Counted from the first letter of the stretch, positions 1-6,928 are shown. The stretch is 9,731 nt of DNA from Tepidimonas sp. (GCA_025054905.1 JANWZF010000040.1:1-9731), one strand, 5' to 3'. Program-made: numbers and translations. Notes: generated from the letters alone by a model not told the origin.

Positions 1-78
1 GTCCAGGTCGAACAGCGCCACCGGCACGCGGTGGCCGGCATCGGTCTGCACCAGGGCCGCAGTGGGGGGGATCGTCAT
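1..78 (-). CDS. HAD-superfamily hydrolase, N-terminal fragment (runs off the window)
   Basis: Only the first 26 codons are inside the window. The minus-strand reading starts at an ATG at 78-76 and reaches VALFDLD at residues 20-26. That is HAD motif I, whose first Asp is the phosphoaspartate nucleophile in this superfamily. The start is supported by a GGAGG at 92-88, nine bases upstream, inside the end of hda, and by the 4-base gap after the hda stop. From memory, a SerB-like HAD-IB phosphatase commonly follows hda in Burkholderiales, so that subclass is my guess; the visible part cannot prove it or give a substrate. A run of seven C residues covers codons 3-5. It is probably co-translated with hda as the third gene of the operon. 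Confidence 0.75.
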   Translation of the reverse strand, partial: MTIPPTAALVQTDAGHRVPVALFDLD

Positions 79-82
79 CGCC

Positions 83-760
83 TCAAGCCTCCACGAGCAT
101 CGCGCGCACCAGCGGCACCGTGATGGCGCGCTGGGTGCGCAGGGCGTAATCGTCGAGTTGCTGCAGCAGCGCCATCAGACTGCCCAGGTCGCGGGCAAAA
201 CGCGCCAGCACATAGTCCAGCACATCATCCGGCAGCGCAAAGCCGCGCGCCTGCGCGGTGCGCTGCAGCACCGCGCGGCAAGCCGCTTCCGACAGCGGCT
301 GCAACGCCTGCACCGGGCCCCAGGCCAGACGGCTGCGCAGATCCTCACGCAACGGCAAATCGGCCGGGGGTCGGTCACCGGCGGCCAACACCGGCCGCGG
401 CGCACCGCAGGCCGGGCTTTGCGCGTTGACCAGCCAGTTGAACGCCACCGCTTGCCGAACTTCGTCCAGGCGCTGCACATCGTCCAGCAGCACCGCCGAC
501 CAGCCATCGTCAAAAGGATGGGCCGCGGTGTCGGGATCGAGCCAGCCGCAGCGCTGGCCGCCCTCGGCCAGCGCGTGCGCTGCGGCCTGCAGCAAATGCG
601 TCTTGCCACAGCCGCTCGGACCCCAGAGGTACAGCGGGGCCGCGGGGCGCTCCTGCAGCCACTGCCGCAGCGCCGCCAACGCCGCCTCGTTGCCGTCGGC
701 GCAAAACGCCTCCAGCGTGGGCAGCGGAGCCAGTCCCAGATCGAGCGTGAGCTGACGCAC
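83..760 (-). CDS. hda: DnaA regulatory inactivator Hda
   Basis: 225-residue AAA+ protein of the DnaA-like Hda family. Hda binds the DNA-loaded beta sliding clamp and stimulates ATP hydrolysis by DnaA, which limits re-initiation of replication. An N-terminal QLTLDL (residues 3-8) fits the clamp-binding motif. Walker A is GPSGCGKTH (47-55), Walker B is VLLDDV (90-95), VLAAGD (124-129) fits sensor I, LRSRLAWG (141-148) carries the arginine-finger region, and RDLGSLMALLQQLD (from 190) fits the sensor II helix. Length is normal for Hda and far shorter than DnaA, and there is no DNA-binding domain IV. The start is a GTG at 760-758, chosen because the QLTLDL motif follows at once and a GGAGG lies at 776-772. 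It lies 6 bases after the AI-2E family gene and 4 bases before the HAD gene, so it is probably co-transcribed with both. Confidence 0.93.
   Translation of the reverse strand: MRQLTLDLGLAPLPTLEAFCADGNEAALAALRQWLQERPAAPLYLWGPSGCGKTHLLQAAAHALAEGGQRCGWLDPDTAAHPFDDGWSAVLLDDVQRLDEVRQAVAFNWLVNAQSPACGAPRPVLAAGDRPPADLPLREDLRSRLAWGPVQALQPLSEAACRAVLQRTAQARGFALPDDVLDYVLARFARDLGSLMALLQQLDDYALRTQRAITVPLVRAMLVEA
88..92 (-). promoter_or_regulatory. Ribosome binding site of the HAD gene
   Basis: GGAGG on the minus strand, nine bases before the ATG at 78. It lies inside the last codons of hda, so the HAD start is set within the coupled operon and not further downstream. Confidence 0.6.
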
Positions 761-766
761 GGGGCT

Positions 767-1849
767 TCAGTCCTCCCGCGGCGCCGGCGGAGGCGCAAAC
801 AAGGCGCTGCGCAGATAGCAGCTCTGCAGGCGCCGCAGGGCCACCAGGGCCACCGCCGAAGCGGGCAGCGCCAGCAGCACCCCCACAAAGCCAAACAGAT
901 GTCCAAACGCCATCAGCGCAAAGATCACCGCCACCGGATGCAGCCCGATGCGCTCGCCCACCAGGCGCGGCGTCAGCCAGAAACTCTCCACCACCTGCCC
1001 CACGGCGTAGACCGCCGCCACCGCCGCCACGCCCCACCAGTCCTGAAACTGCAGCAACGCAGCCAGCAGCGCCAGCACCAAGCCGATGCCAAAACCCAGG
1101 TACGGCACGAACACCGCCAACCCGGTGAACACCCCGATCGGCAGCGCCAGGTTCAGCCCCACCAGCCACAGTGCCACCGCGTAATACACGGCCAGCAGCC
1201 CCATGACCAACAGCTGGCCACGCAGGTATTGACCGAGCACCTCGTCGGTGTCGCGCCACCAGCTCAACAGCGGCGCGCGCCAGGCCGGCGGAATCAGCGC
1301 CTGCAGGCGCGCGCCCAGGGCTGGCCAGTCCAGCAGCAGGTAGTAGGCCACCACGGGCATCAGCACCGCGTTGCCCAGCAGGGTCACCAGCAGGCTGCCC
1401 CCGATGCGCAGCGACGACAGCAGATGCGCCAGCAGCTGCTCCTCATGCCCGCTGACCAGGCTGCGCAACAGACGCCGCACCCCTTCCACGTCCACCGCCA
1501 CGTCCAGCCCGAGCCGGCGCGCGTGCGGCACCAGCCAGCCGTTGAAGCGCTCCAGCAGGGCGGGAATCTGCTCGCGCAGCAGCGGCCACTGCTGGGCCAG
1601 CACCGGCACGATGATCAGCAGCAACGCCAGCAGCAGCGCCGACACCAGCGCGATGGCCAGCACCGCCCCCAGCCAACGCGGCACACCGCGCTGCGCCAGG
1701 CCCTGCACCAGCGGCTGCAGCACATAGGCCAGCCCCAGCGCCAGCAGCAGCGGAAACAGCACCGGCGCCAGCATGGCCACCACCCACCACGCCGCCAGGG
1801 CGGCAGCCAGCCACAGCAAGGCCTGTCGGACGGTTGAATTCAGCGGCAT
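767..1849 (-). CDS. AI-2E/PerM family membrane transporter
   Basis: 360-residue polytopic inner-membrane protein of the AI-2E transporter family (PerM/TqsA-like). Hydrophobic segments fall near residues 9-48, 60-85, 150-175, 212-235, 236-266, 272-290 and 305-335, with a polar periplasmic or cytosolic stretch around 86-148, the usual family layout. Family-typical strings are GQYLRGQLL (206-214), FVPYLG (247-252) and the stretch around LTPRLVGERIGLHPV (292-306), followed by a small-residue helix ending LALPASA. Substrates vary in this family (autoinducer-2 export in TqsA, Na+/H+ exchange in some homologues), so no substrate is assigned. The ATG at 1849-1847 is the first plausible start. It is divergent from purM across 39 bases and is the first gene of the operon with hda. 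The C-terminal tail, rich in proline, carries the hda ribosome binding site. Confidence 0.9.
   Translation of the reverse strand: MPLNSTVRQALLWLAAALAAWWVVAMLAPVLFPLLLALGLAYVLQPLVQGLAQRGVPRWLGAVLAIALVSALLLALLLIIVPVLAQQWPLLREQIPALLERFNGWLVPHARRLGLDVAVDVEGVRRLLRSLVSGHEEQLLAHLLSSLRIGGSLLVTLLGNAVLMPVVAYYLLLDWPALGARLQALIPPAWRAPLLSWWRDTDEVLGQYLRGQLLVMGLLAVYYAVALWLVGLNLALPIGVFTGLAVFVPYLGFGIGLVLALLAALLQFQDWWGVAAVAAVYAVGQVVESFWLTPRLVGERIGLHPVAVIFALMAFGHLFGFVGVLLALPASAVALVALRRLQSCYLRSALFAPPPAPRED
772..776 (-). promoter_or_regulatory. Ribosome binding site that decides the hda GTG start
   Basis: GGAGG (part of GGGAGGA, 777-771) on the minus strand, 11 bases before the GTG at 760. It overlaps the last sense codons of the AI-2E family gene, which suggests translational coupling. 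The spacing is slightly long. Confidence 0.5.
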
Positions 1850-1860
1850 CGGGTCCCCGG

Positions 1861-1866
1861 TACAAT
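1861..1866 (+). promoter_or_regulatory. Candidate -10 box for purM
   Basis: TACAAT matches the sigma-70 -10 consensus (TATAAT) at five of six bases and ends 22 bases before the purM ATG. No good -35 is seen at 16-18 bases; a TTGAAT at 1834-1839 would need a 21-base spacer. The leader would be about 15 bases long and would cut close to the GGGAGG. Confidence 0.45.
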
Positions 1867-1867
1867 C

Positions 1868-1873
1868 GGGAGG
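1868..1873 (+). promoter_or_regulatory. Possible ribosome binding site of purM, unusually distant
   Basis: GGGAGG ends 15 bases before the purM ATG, about twice the usual spacing. Homology supports the ATG at 1889 and no closer in-frame start exists, so this site may be weak or only coincidental. Confidence 0.3.
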
Positions 1874-1879
1874 ATTTTA
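1874..1879 (-). promoter_or_regulatory. Candidate -10 box for the AI-2E/hda operon
   Basis: TAAAAT read on the minus strand (1879 to 1874), five of six to consensus, about 24 bases before the ATG at 1849. A weak GGGGA lies between. No convincing -35 is visible; it would fall inside the start of purM. It sits next to the purM -10 box in the same 39-base divergent spacer. Confidence 0.35.
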
Positions 1880-1888
1880 CCGGCCCCC

Positions 1889-2920
1889 ATGAACAACACT
1901 CCCCTTTCGTACAAGGATGCCGGCGTCGATATCGACGCTGGTGACGCGCTGGTCGAGCGCATCAAACCCATGGCGCGGCGCACGTTGCGCGAGGGCGTGC
2001 TGGCTGGCATCGGTGGTTTTGGCGCACTGTTTGAAGTGCCCAAGCGCTACCGCGAACCGGTGCTGGTCTCCGGCACCGATGGGGTCGGCACCAAGCTCAA
2101 GCTGGCCTTTGCCTGGGACATGCACGACACCGTTGGCATCGACCTGGTGGCCATGAGCGTCAACGACGTGCTGGTGCAGGGGGCCGAGCCGCTGTTCTTT
2201 CTCGACTACTTTGCCTGCGGCAAGCTGGACGTGGACGTCGCCGCGCGCGTGGTGGCAGGCATCGCGCGCGGCTGTGAAGCCTCGGGCTGCGCGCTGATCG
2301 GCGGCGAAACGGCCGAAATGCCCGGCATGTACCCACCGGGCGAGTACGACCTGGCGGGCTTTTGCGTGGGCGTGGTGGAAAAATCACGCATCCTGACCGG
2401 GGCTGCGGTGCAGGCAGGCGACGTGGTGCTGGGGCTGGCCTCCAACGGGGTGCACTCCAACGGCTTCAGCCTGGTGCGCAAGTGCATCGAACGCGCAGGC
2501 TCCCACCTGCCGGCCACGCTCGATGGTCTGCCGTTTCGCCAGGCCATCATGGCCCCCACACGCCTGTACGTCAAACCCGTGCTGGCCGCGCTGCAGCAGC
2601 ACCCCATCAAGGCGCTGGCACACATCACCGGCGGTGGCTTGCTCGAAAACATCCCGCGCGTGCTGCCCGATCACCTGGCTGCGCACCTGGTCAAGGGCAG
2701 CTGGCCCCAGTCGCAGCTGTTTGAGTGGCTGCAGCGTACCGCCGGCATCGACGACCACGAAATGAACCGCACGTTCAACAACGGCATCGGCATGGTGGTG
2801 GTGGTCGAAGCGGCGCACGCCGACGCCACCGCTGCCACGCTGCGCGCGCAGGGCGAGACGGTCTACCCGATCGGCACCATTGTCCCCCGCGGCGACGGGC
2901 CGGCGGTGCAGGTGCGCTAA
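1889..2920 (+). CDS. purM: Phosphoribosylformylglycinamidine cyclo-ligase (AIR synthetase)
   Basis: 343-residue PurM. It catalyses the ATP-dependent ring closure of FGAM to 5-aminoimidazole ribonucleotide, the fifth step of de novo purine synthesis, in the cytosol as a homodimer. N-terminal LSYKDAGVDIDAGD (6-19) is typical of bacterial PurM. The ATP/phosphate loop is SGTDGVGTKLKLA (61-73). Conserved strings follow: SVNDVLVQGAEPLFFLDYFA (90-109), GGETAEMPGMY (138-148), SNGVHSNGFSL (185-195) and AHITGGGLLENIPR (244-257). Length is normal and the protein is intact. The ATG at 1889 is supported by this N-terminus. No purN or other pur gene is adjacent; its neighbours are the divergent AI-2E/hda operon and the convergent sirB1-type gene, whose stop lies 14 bases further on. 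Confidence 0.97.
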   Translation: MNNTPLSYKDAGVDIDAGDALVERIKPMARRTLREGVLAGIGGFGALFEVPKRYREPVLVSGTDGVGTKLKLAFAWDMHDTVGIDLVAMSVNDVLVQGAEPLFFLDYFACGKLDVDVAARVVAGIARGCEASGCALIGGETAEMPGMYPPGEYDLAGFCVGVVEKSRILTGAAVQAGDVVLGLASNGVHSNGFSLVRKCIERAGSHLPATLDGLPFRQAIMAPTRLYVKPVLAALQQHPIKALAHITGGGLLENIPRVLPDHLAAHLVKGSWPQSQLFEWLQRTAGIDDHEMNRTFNNGIGMVVVVEAAHADATAATLRAQGETVYPIGTIVPRGDGPAVQVR

Positions 2921-2924
2921 AGCG

Positions 2925-2941
2925 GCCCCGCGCCTAGGGGC
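2925..2941. terminator. Weak hairpin between convergent purM and SirB1-type gene ends
   Basis: GCCCC (2925-2929) can pair with GGGGC (2937-2941) around a 7-base loop, in the short space where two genes converge. No T-run follows on either strand, so a Rho-independent terminator is doubtful. Confidence 0.18.
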
Positions 2942-3785
2942 GCCCCAGCCGCAGCGCCTGCACCCGCAGCGCGATGGCCTCGGCATCGGCCGCATCGGGC
3001 TGATGGCGCAGGTAAGCCTCCAGGTCGGCCAGCGCGGCGCGCACTTGCCCCAGCTCGGCCCACGCCAGACCCCGATCACGCCGCTCGGCCCAGTCGTCCG
3101 GCAGCGTGCGCACCAGCCGCTCGGCCACCGCCAGCAGCCGCGGCCAGTCACCCGCCCGGCGGTGGATGTCTTTCAGGTTGCGCAGCACGCGCGCCACGAT
3201 CGCGCGCGCACTGGCCGGCTGCAGGAACAACTCCACCGGCACGTCGAAGTCGTCCACCAGCCCCTGGCGGCGCTTGTACGGCTCCAGGCGTTCGGCCAGC
3301 TCCTCGCGGCTGAGCGACTGCCCGGTGCAGGGATCGACGATCACCTGCCCCTGCGGCAGCTGAGCCTTGACCAGAAAATGCCCGGGGAAGTTGATCCCGC
3401 TGGCACGCAGGCCGATGCCGCGCGCCAGCTCCAGCCACAACACCCCTAGCGTGATCGGCAAGCCCCGGCGGCGCTGCAACACCACATGCAGGTAGCTGGA
3501 GTCGGGATCGTCGTCCTCGTGGAAGCGGCCGCCAAAGCCAAGCTCGTGGAAGAAAAAGTGGTTCAGCAACCGCAGCCGCTGCAGCCCCCCCGCGTCGGCC
3601 GGCAGCCGACGGCGCAGCCGTTGCTGCAGGCGCTCGACATCATCCAGCACCGCCTGCAGATCGAGCTCGGGGTACTCGTCCAGCGCCACCGCGGCCACCG
3701 CCTCCAGCAACGGCAAACCCTCGTCCTGCGCCACCAGCGCGGCAAAATAGTCCAGCGTCGAAGGCGCACGGGCGGTCCACGTCAT
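2934..3785 (-). CDS. SirB1-family transglutaminase-like protein with TPR region
   Basis: 283 residues. The N-terminal two thirds match the SirB1/Transglut_core2 type: LNHFFFHELGFGG (74-86), then RRGLPITLGVLWLELARG (106-123) and GINFPGHFLVK (130-140), then VIVDPCTGQ (148-156). His136 and Asp151 sit where the His and Asp of a transglutaminase fold are expected, but the only cysteine is Cys153, so no Cys is visible at the usual nucleophile position; an enzymatic role is doubtful. Residues 201-280 form TPR-like helical repeats. The molecular function of the family is not firmly known. I chose the ATG at 3785-3783, 4 bases after the murJ stop; a TTG at 3803 in the same frame would overlap murJ and adds no conserved residues. 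Neither start has a clear Shine-Dalgarno, which fits coupling to murJ. Confidence 0.88.
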   Translation of the reverse strand: MTWTARAPSTLDYFAALVAQDEGLPLLEAVAAVALDEYPELDLQAVLDDVERLQQRLRRRLPADAGGLQRLRLLNHFFFHELGFGGRFHEDDDPDSSYLHVVLQRRRGLPITLGVLWLELARGIGLRASGINFPGHFLVKAQLPQGQVIVDPCTGQSLSREELAERLEPYKRRQGLVDDFDVPVELFLQPASARAIVARVLRNLKDIHRRAGDWPRLLAVAERLVRTLPDDWAERRDRGLAWAELGQVRAALADLEAYLRHQPDAADAEAIALRVQALRLGRP

Positions 3786-3789
3786 GGTG

Positions 3790-5352
3790 CTACTTTCGCA
3801 CAAATCGGCGCAGCGGCAAACCGCTGGCGGCCAAGACCCCGAAGTACAGCACCACGGCGGCCACCATCACCCCCAGCAGCCAGGCGGCACGCCGCAGGCG
3901 CAGTGCGCCATCCAGCCACGGCAGCGCCTGCTGCACCCACAGCAGCGCGGCGGCCAGCAGCGTGGCGGCCAGCGCCACCTGCAGCAAAAAGCGCGGCCAG
4001 CCTGGCTGGGGCCGATAGGCGCCGCAGCGGCGCAGACCCACCAGCAGCCAGCCGGCGTTGAGCAGCGCGCCCAGGCCAATGGCCAGCGCCAGACCGGCAT
4101 GGTCCAGCAGCGGCACCAGCGCGACGTTGAGCGCCTGTGTGCACAGCAGCACCACCACGGCGATGCGCACCGGGGTGCGAATGTCCTGCCGTGCGTAGTA
4201 GCCCGGTGCCAACACCTTGACGCCGATCAGGCCCAGCAGCCCGACCCCATACCCCATCAACGCCAGCGCGGTCTGGCGCACATCGTGCACGGTGAAAGCA
4301 CCGTAGTGGTACAGCACCGCCACCAGCGGTTCAGCCAAAGTCAGCAGCCCCACCGCGCTGGGCACGGCCAGCAGCACCACCCAGCGCAGCCCCCAATCCA
4401 GCAGCTCGCTGTAGCGCACGGCATCGTCGGCCGCCTGCGCGGCGGCCAGCTGGGGCAGCAGCACCACCCCTAACGCCACGCCAAGCAGTGCGGTCGGAAA
4501 CTCCATCAACCGATCCGCATACGTGAGCCAGGACACGCTGCCAGGCCCCAGATGCGAGGCAATCTGCGTGTTGATCAACAGCGAAATCTGCGCCACCCCG
4601 ACCCCCAGCAGCGCCGGGGCCATCAGCGTCAGGATGCGCCGGGTGCCAGGGTGCTGCCAGCCTTGGCGCAGCCCGGCCCCGCTCAGGCGCACGCGCGGCA
4701 ACAGCCCCAGGCGTGCCAGCGCGGGCACCTGCAGCGCCAGCTGCAGCACGCCCCCCAGCATCACGCCGCCGGCCAACGCGTAAATTGGCTCCACGCCCTG
4801 CTGCTGCAGCCACGGCGCCCCCCAGCCCGCGGCGGCGATCATCGCCACGTTGAGCAGCACCGGCGTGGCCGCCGGCACCGCAAAGCGCTTCCAGGTGTTG
4901 AGGATGCCGGCGCTGAAGGCCACCAGCGACATGAAGCCGATGTACGGGAACATCCAGCGTGTCAGCGTCACCGCCACCTCAAAGCCGTGCGGCGTCTGGC
5001 GCAGCCCGGCCGCCATCGCCCACACCAGCACCGGAGCCGCCAGCACCCCCAGCACGGAGGTCACCAGCAGCGCGGCGGCCAGCACGGTGGCCACGCGGTC
5101 GATCAACTCGCGCGTGGCGGCATCGCCCTGCTGCTGGCGCGTGGCCGCCAGCACCGGCACGAACGCCTGCGAAAACGCGCCTTCGGCAAACAGCCGGCGC
5201 AGCAGGTTGGGGATCCGAAAGGCGACGTTGAAGGCGTCGGTCAGCGCACTGGCGCCAAACGCCGCGGCGATCAGCAGCTCGCGCACCAGGCCCGTCAGGC
5301 GCGAAGCCAGCGTCCACAACGACACCAGCGAAGCGGATTTGAACAGCGACAT
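3790..5352 (-). CDS. murJ: Lipid II flippase MurJ
   Basis: 520-residue polytopic membrane protein of the MOP exporter superfamily. MurJ moves lipid-linked peptidoglycan precursor from the cytosolic to the periplasmic face of the inner membrane. The start MSLFKSASLVSLWTLASRLTG is characteristic. Residues essential in E. coli MurJ are present at the same numbers in the N-lobe: Arg18, Arg24, Asp39 (in LTDAF) and Arg52 (in IPNLLRRLFAEG). The YADRLMEFP string carries Arg281, the likely counterpart of E. coli Arg270. Repeated hydrophobic segments fit 14 transmembrane helices. An in-frame opening extends upstream to 5469 but overlaps the divergent phosphatase gene and has no family-like sequence, so the ATG at 5352-5350 is used. 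It ends RRFVRK, 4 bases before the SirB1-type gene, a likely operon partner. Confidence 0.95.
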   Translation of the reverse strand: MSLFKSASLVSLWTLASRLTGLVRELLIAAAFGASALTDAFNVAFRIPNLLRRLFAEGAFSQAFVPVLAATRQQQGDAATRELIDRVATVLAAALLVTSVLGVLAAPVLVWAMAAGLRQTPHGFEVAVTLTRWMFPYIGFMSLVAFSAGILNTWKRFAVPAATPVLLNVAMIAAAGWGAPWLQQQGVEPIYALAGGVMLGGVLQLALQVPALARLGLLPRVRLSGAGLRQGWQHPGTRRILTLMAPALLGVGVAQISLLINTQIASHLGPGSVSWLTYADRLMEFPTALLGVALGVVLLPQLAAAQAADDAVRYSELLDWGLRWVVLLAVPSAVGLLTLAEPLVAVLYHYGAFTVHDVRQTALALMGYGVGLLGLIGVKVLAPGYYARQDIRTPVRIAVVVLLCTQALNVALVPLLDHAGLALAIGLGALLNAGWLLVGLRRCGAYRPQPGWPRFLLQVALAATLLAAALLWVQQALPWLDGALRLRRAAWLLGVMVAAVVLYFGVLAASGLPLRRFVRK

Positions 5353-5359
5353 CGGCGCC

Positions 5360-5365
5360 AGTGTA
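5360..5365 (-). promoter_or_regulatory. Candidate -10 box for murJ, nearly leaderless
   Basis: TACACT on the minus strand (5365 to 5360) ends only 7 bases before the murJ ATG at 5352, so transcription would start at or next to the start codon. There is no Shine-Dalgarno between. No clear -35 is visible; its place would overlap the opposite promoter. Confidence 0.4.
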
Positions 5366-5375
5366 GCCGCGCGCC

Positions 5376-5381
5376 TACAAT
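5376..5381 (+). promoter_or_regulatory. Candidate -10 box for the PHP phosphatase gene, nearly leaderless
   Basis: TACAAT ends 9 bases before the ATG at 5391, so the mRNA would begin within a few bases of the start codon. No Shine-Dalgarno is present in GAGCCGACC. The -35 position (about 5353-5358) has no consensus match and overlaps the murJ start region. Confidence 0.45.
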
Positions 5382-5390
5382 GAGCCGACC

Positions 5391-6248
5391 ATGGCCCTGC
5401 GCAACGCCGATCTGCACTGTCATTCCACCGTCTCCGACGGGACACTTGAGCCCGAACAGCTGGCCGCACGCGCCAAAGCCAACGGCGTGGAGCTGTGGGC
5501 GTTGACCGATCACGACGAACTTGGCGGCCAGCACCGCGCCCGGCAGGCTGCGCAGGCGCTGGGCCTGCCGTACCTGTGCGGGGTGGAAATTTCGGTCACC
5601 TTTGCGGGCCTGACCGTGCACATCGTCGGCCTGGGGGTCGATCCGGAGGATGCGCAGCTGCAGCAGGGTTTGGCCCAGACACGTGGTGGACGCGAGCGCC
5701 GTGCGCGGGAGATGGCCGACCAACTGGCTGCCGTGGGCATCCCCGGAGCTTTCGAGGGCGCGCTGAAGTATGTGGGCAATCCGGCGCTGATCTCACGCAC
5801 CCATTTCGCGCGCTTCCTGGTCGAAGCCGGTGTGTGCCACGACACGCACGAGGTGTTTCGCCGCTTTCTCACCGAAGGCAAGCCCGGCTACGTCGAGCAC
5901 CGCTGGGCGGCCCTGGGCGATGCGGTGCGTTGGATTCGGCAGGCCGGTGGCATCGCCGTCATCGCCCATCCAGCGCGCTACGCCCACCCGAGCCCGACCC
6001 ACGAGTATGCGTTGTTCGAAGAATTCAAGGCCCACGGCGGCCAGGCGGTGGAAGTCGTCACCGGCAGCCACAGCGCGGCCGAAATCGCGCGCTACGCGGA
6101 CATGGCGCGCGAGTTCGATCTGGCCGCCTCGCGCGGCAGCGACTTTCACAGCCCGCAGGAGTCGCACTGCGACCTGGGCGCACTGCCCGATCTGGACGGG
6201 CGGCTGACCCCGGTGTGGGAGTTGCTGGCCCACCGCATCGTGCACTGA
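5391..6248 (+). CDS. rnm: PHP-domain 3',5'-nucleoside bisphosphate phosphatase / RNase AM
   Basis: 285-residue PHP-family metal-dependent phosphoesterase of the YciV/TrpH type. Characterised members remove the 3' phosphate from 3',5'-bisphosphonucleotides, and the E. coli protein (RNase AM) also trims 5' ends of RNA. Metal ligands are visible in order: DLHCHSTVSDG (Asp7, His9, His11, Asp16), ALTDHDE (Asp40, His41), CGVEIS (Glu66), VHIVG (His77), IAHPARY (His193) and RGSDFHSP (Asp251, His253). Residues about 100-170 form the family's helical insertion. All metal sites are intact and length is usual. The ATG at 5391 is chosen because the metal site begins at residue 7. It is divergent from murJ and is followed 16 bases later by a yciO-type gene, the same pairing as in E. 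coli. Confidence 0.92.
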   Translation: MALRNADLHCHSTVSDGTLEPEQLAARAKANGVELWALTDHDELGGQHRARQAAQALGLPYLCGVEISVTFAGLTVHIVGLGVDPEDAQLQQGLAQTRGGRERRAREMADQLAAVGIPGAFEGALKYVGNPALISRTHFARFLVEAGVCHDTHEVFRRFLTEGKPGYVEHRWAALGDAVRWIRQAGGIAVIAHPARYAHPSPTHEYALFEEFKAHGGQAVEVVTGSHSAAEIARYADMAREFDLAASRGSDFHSPQESHCDLGALPDLDGRLTPVWELLAHRIVH

Positions 6249-6264
6249 CGGGCAGGTGCACGCG

Positions 6265-6903
6265 ATGGCCCAGCGCTTCGAGGTCCATCCGACCCACCCC
6301 CAGCTGCGCCTGCTGCGCCAGGCGGCGCAGATGCTGCAGGGTGGCGCGGTGCTGGCGCTGCCCACCGACTCCAGCTACGCGCTGGTGTGCCACCTGGACG
6401 ACAAGGCCGCCGTGGAGCGCCTGCGGCGCATCCGCGGCGTCGACGAACGGCACCACCTGACGCTGCTGTGCCGCGACCTGTCGGAGCTGGCCACGGTGGC
6501 GCGCGTCGACAACCGCCAATACCGGCTGCTGAAGTCCGTCACCCCGGGGCCGTACACCTTCATCCTGCACGCCACCAAGGAAGTGCCCCGCCGTGTCAGC
6601 CACCCGGCGCGCAAAACCATCGGGCTGCGCGTGCCCGACCACCCGGTGCCGCTGGCGCTGCTGGCAATCCACGGGGCGCCGCTGCTGGCCACCACCCTGA
6701 TCCTGCCCGGGTACGACGCCCCGCTCAACGATCCCCCGGAGATTCAGGCGCGGCTGCAGCACGAGCTGGCAGCGGTGCTGGACGCCGGGGCCTGCGCGGC
6801 TGAGCCGACCACGGTGGTGGACCTCACGCCGATGGACATCGGACAGCCGCCGCAGGTGCTGCGCGTGGGGCGTGGGGCGCTGGCGCCGCTCGGGCTGGAC
6901 TGA
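6265..6903 (+). CDS. YciO-type YrdC/Sua5-domain protein
   Basis: 212 residues forming one YrdC-like domain. YrdC-fold enzymes such as TsaC/Sua5 make threonylcarbamoyl-AMP for t6A tRNA modification; YciO paralogues share the fold and bind RNA/nucleotide, but their physiological role is less certain. Visible strings are LALPTDSSYAL (31-41), RIRGVDERHHLTLLC (55-69), LKSVTPGPYTFIL (89-101) and RKTIGLRVPDH (117-127). The N-terminus MAQRFEVHPTHPQLRLL is YciO-like, and the KR-rich active-site motif of TsaC is not evident, which favours YciO over TsaC. The ATG at 6265 is chosen with GGCAGG (6251-6256) upstream; a GTG at 6256 in frame would overlap that site. It follows the RNase AM gene by 16 bases and is probably co-transcribed. 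Confidence 0.88.
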   Translation: MAQRFEVHPTHPQLRLLRQAAQMLQGGAVLALPTDSSYALVCHLDDKAAVERLRRIRGVDERHHLTLLCRDLSELATVARVDNRQYRLLKSVTPGPYTFILHATKEVPRRVSHPARKTIGLRVPDHPVPLALLAIHGAPLLATTLILPGYDAPLNDPPEIQARLQHELAAVLDAGACAAEPTTVVDLTPMDIGQPPQVLRVGRGALAPLGLD

Positions 6904-6916
6904 ACCCGCCGGCTGC

Positions 6917-6922
6917 GACAAT
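6917..6922 (+). promoter_or_regulatory. Candidate -10 box for the M50 protease gene, leaderless
   Basis: GACAAT ends only 6 bases before the ATG at 6929. If used, transcription would start at the A of the ATG. A TGGACT at 6896-6901 matches four of six -35 bases with a short 15-base spacer. No Shine-Dalgarno lies between. Confidence 0.35.
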
Positions 6923-6928
6923 ACGCCC

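Noticed and set aside
62..1837. Plus-strand open frame of 591 codons, rich in Gln, Arg and His
   Set aside because: It is antisense to the well-supported hda and AI-2E family genes. Its composition is what antisense of G+C-rich coding sequence gives, and it resembles no family.
5353..5469. Longer start for murJ giving 559 residues
   Set aside because: The added 39 residues overlap the divergent phosphatase gene, are Arg-rich and not family-like, and the MSLFKSASLVSLWTL start fits MurJ exactly.
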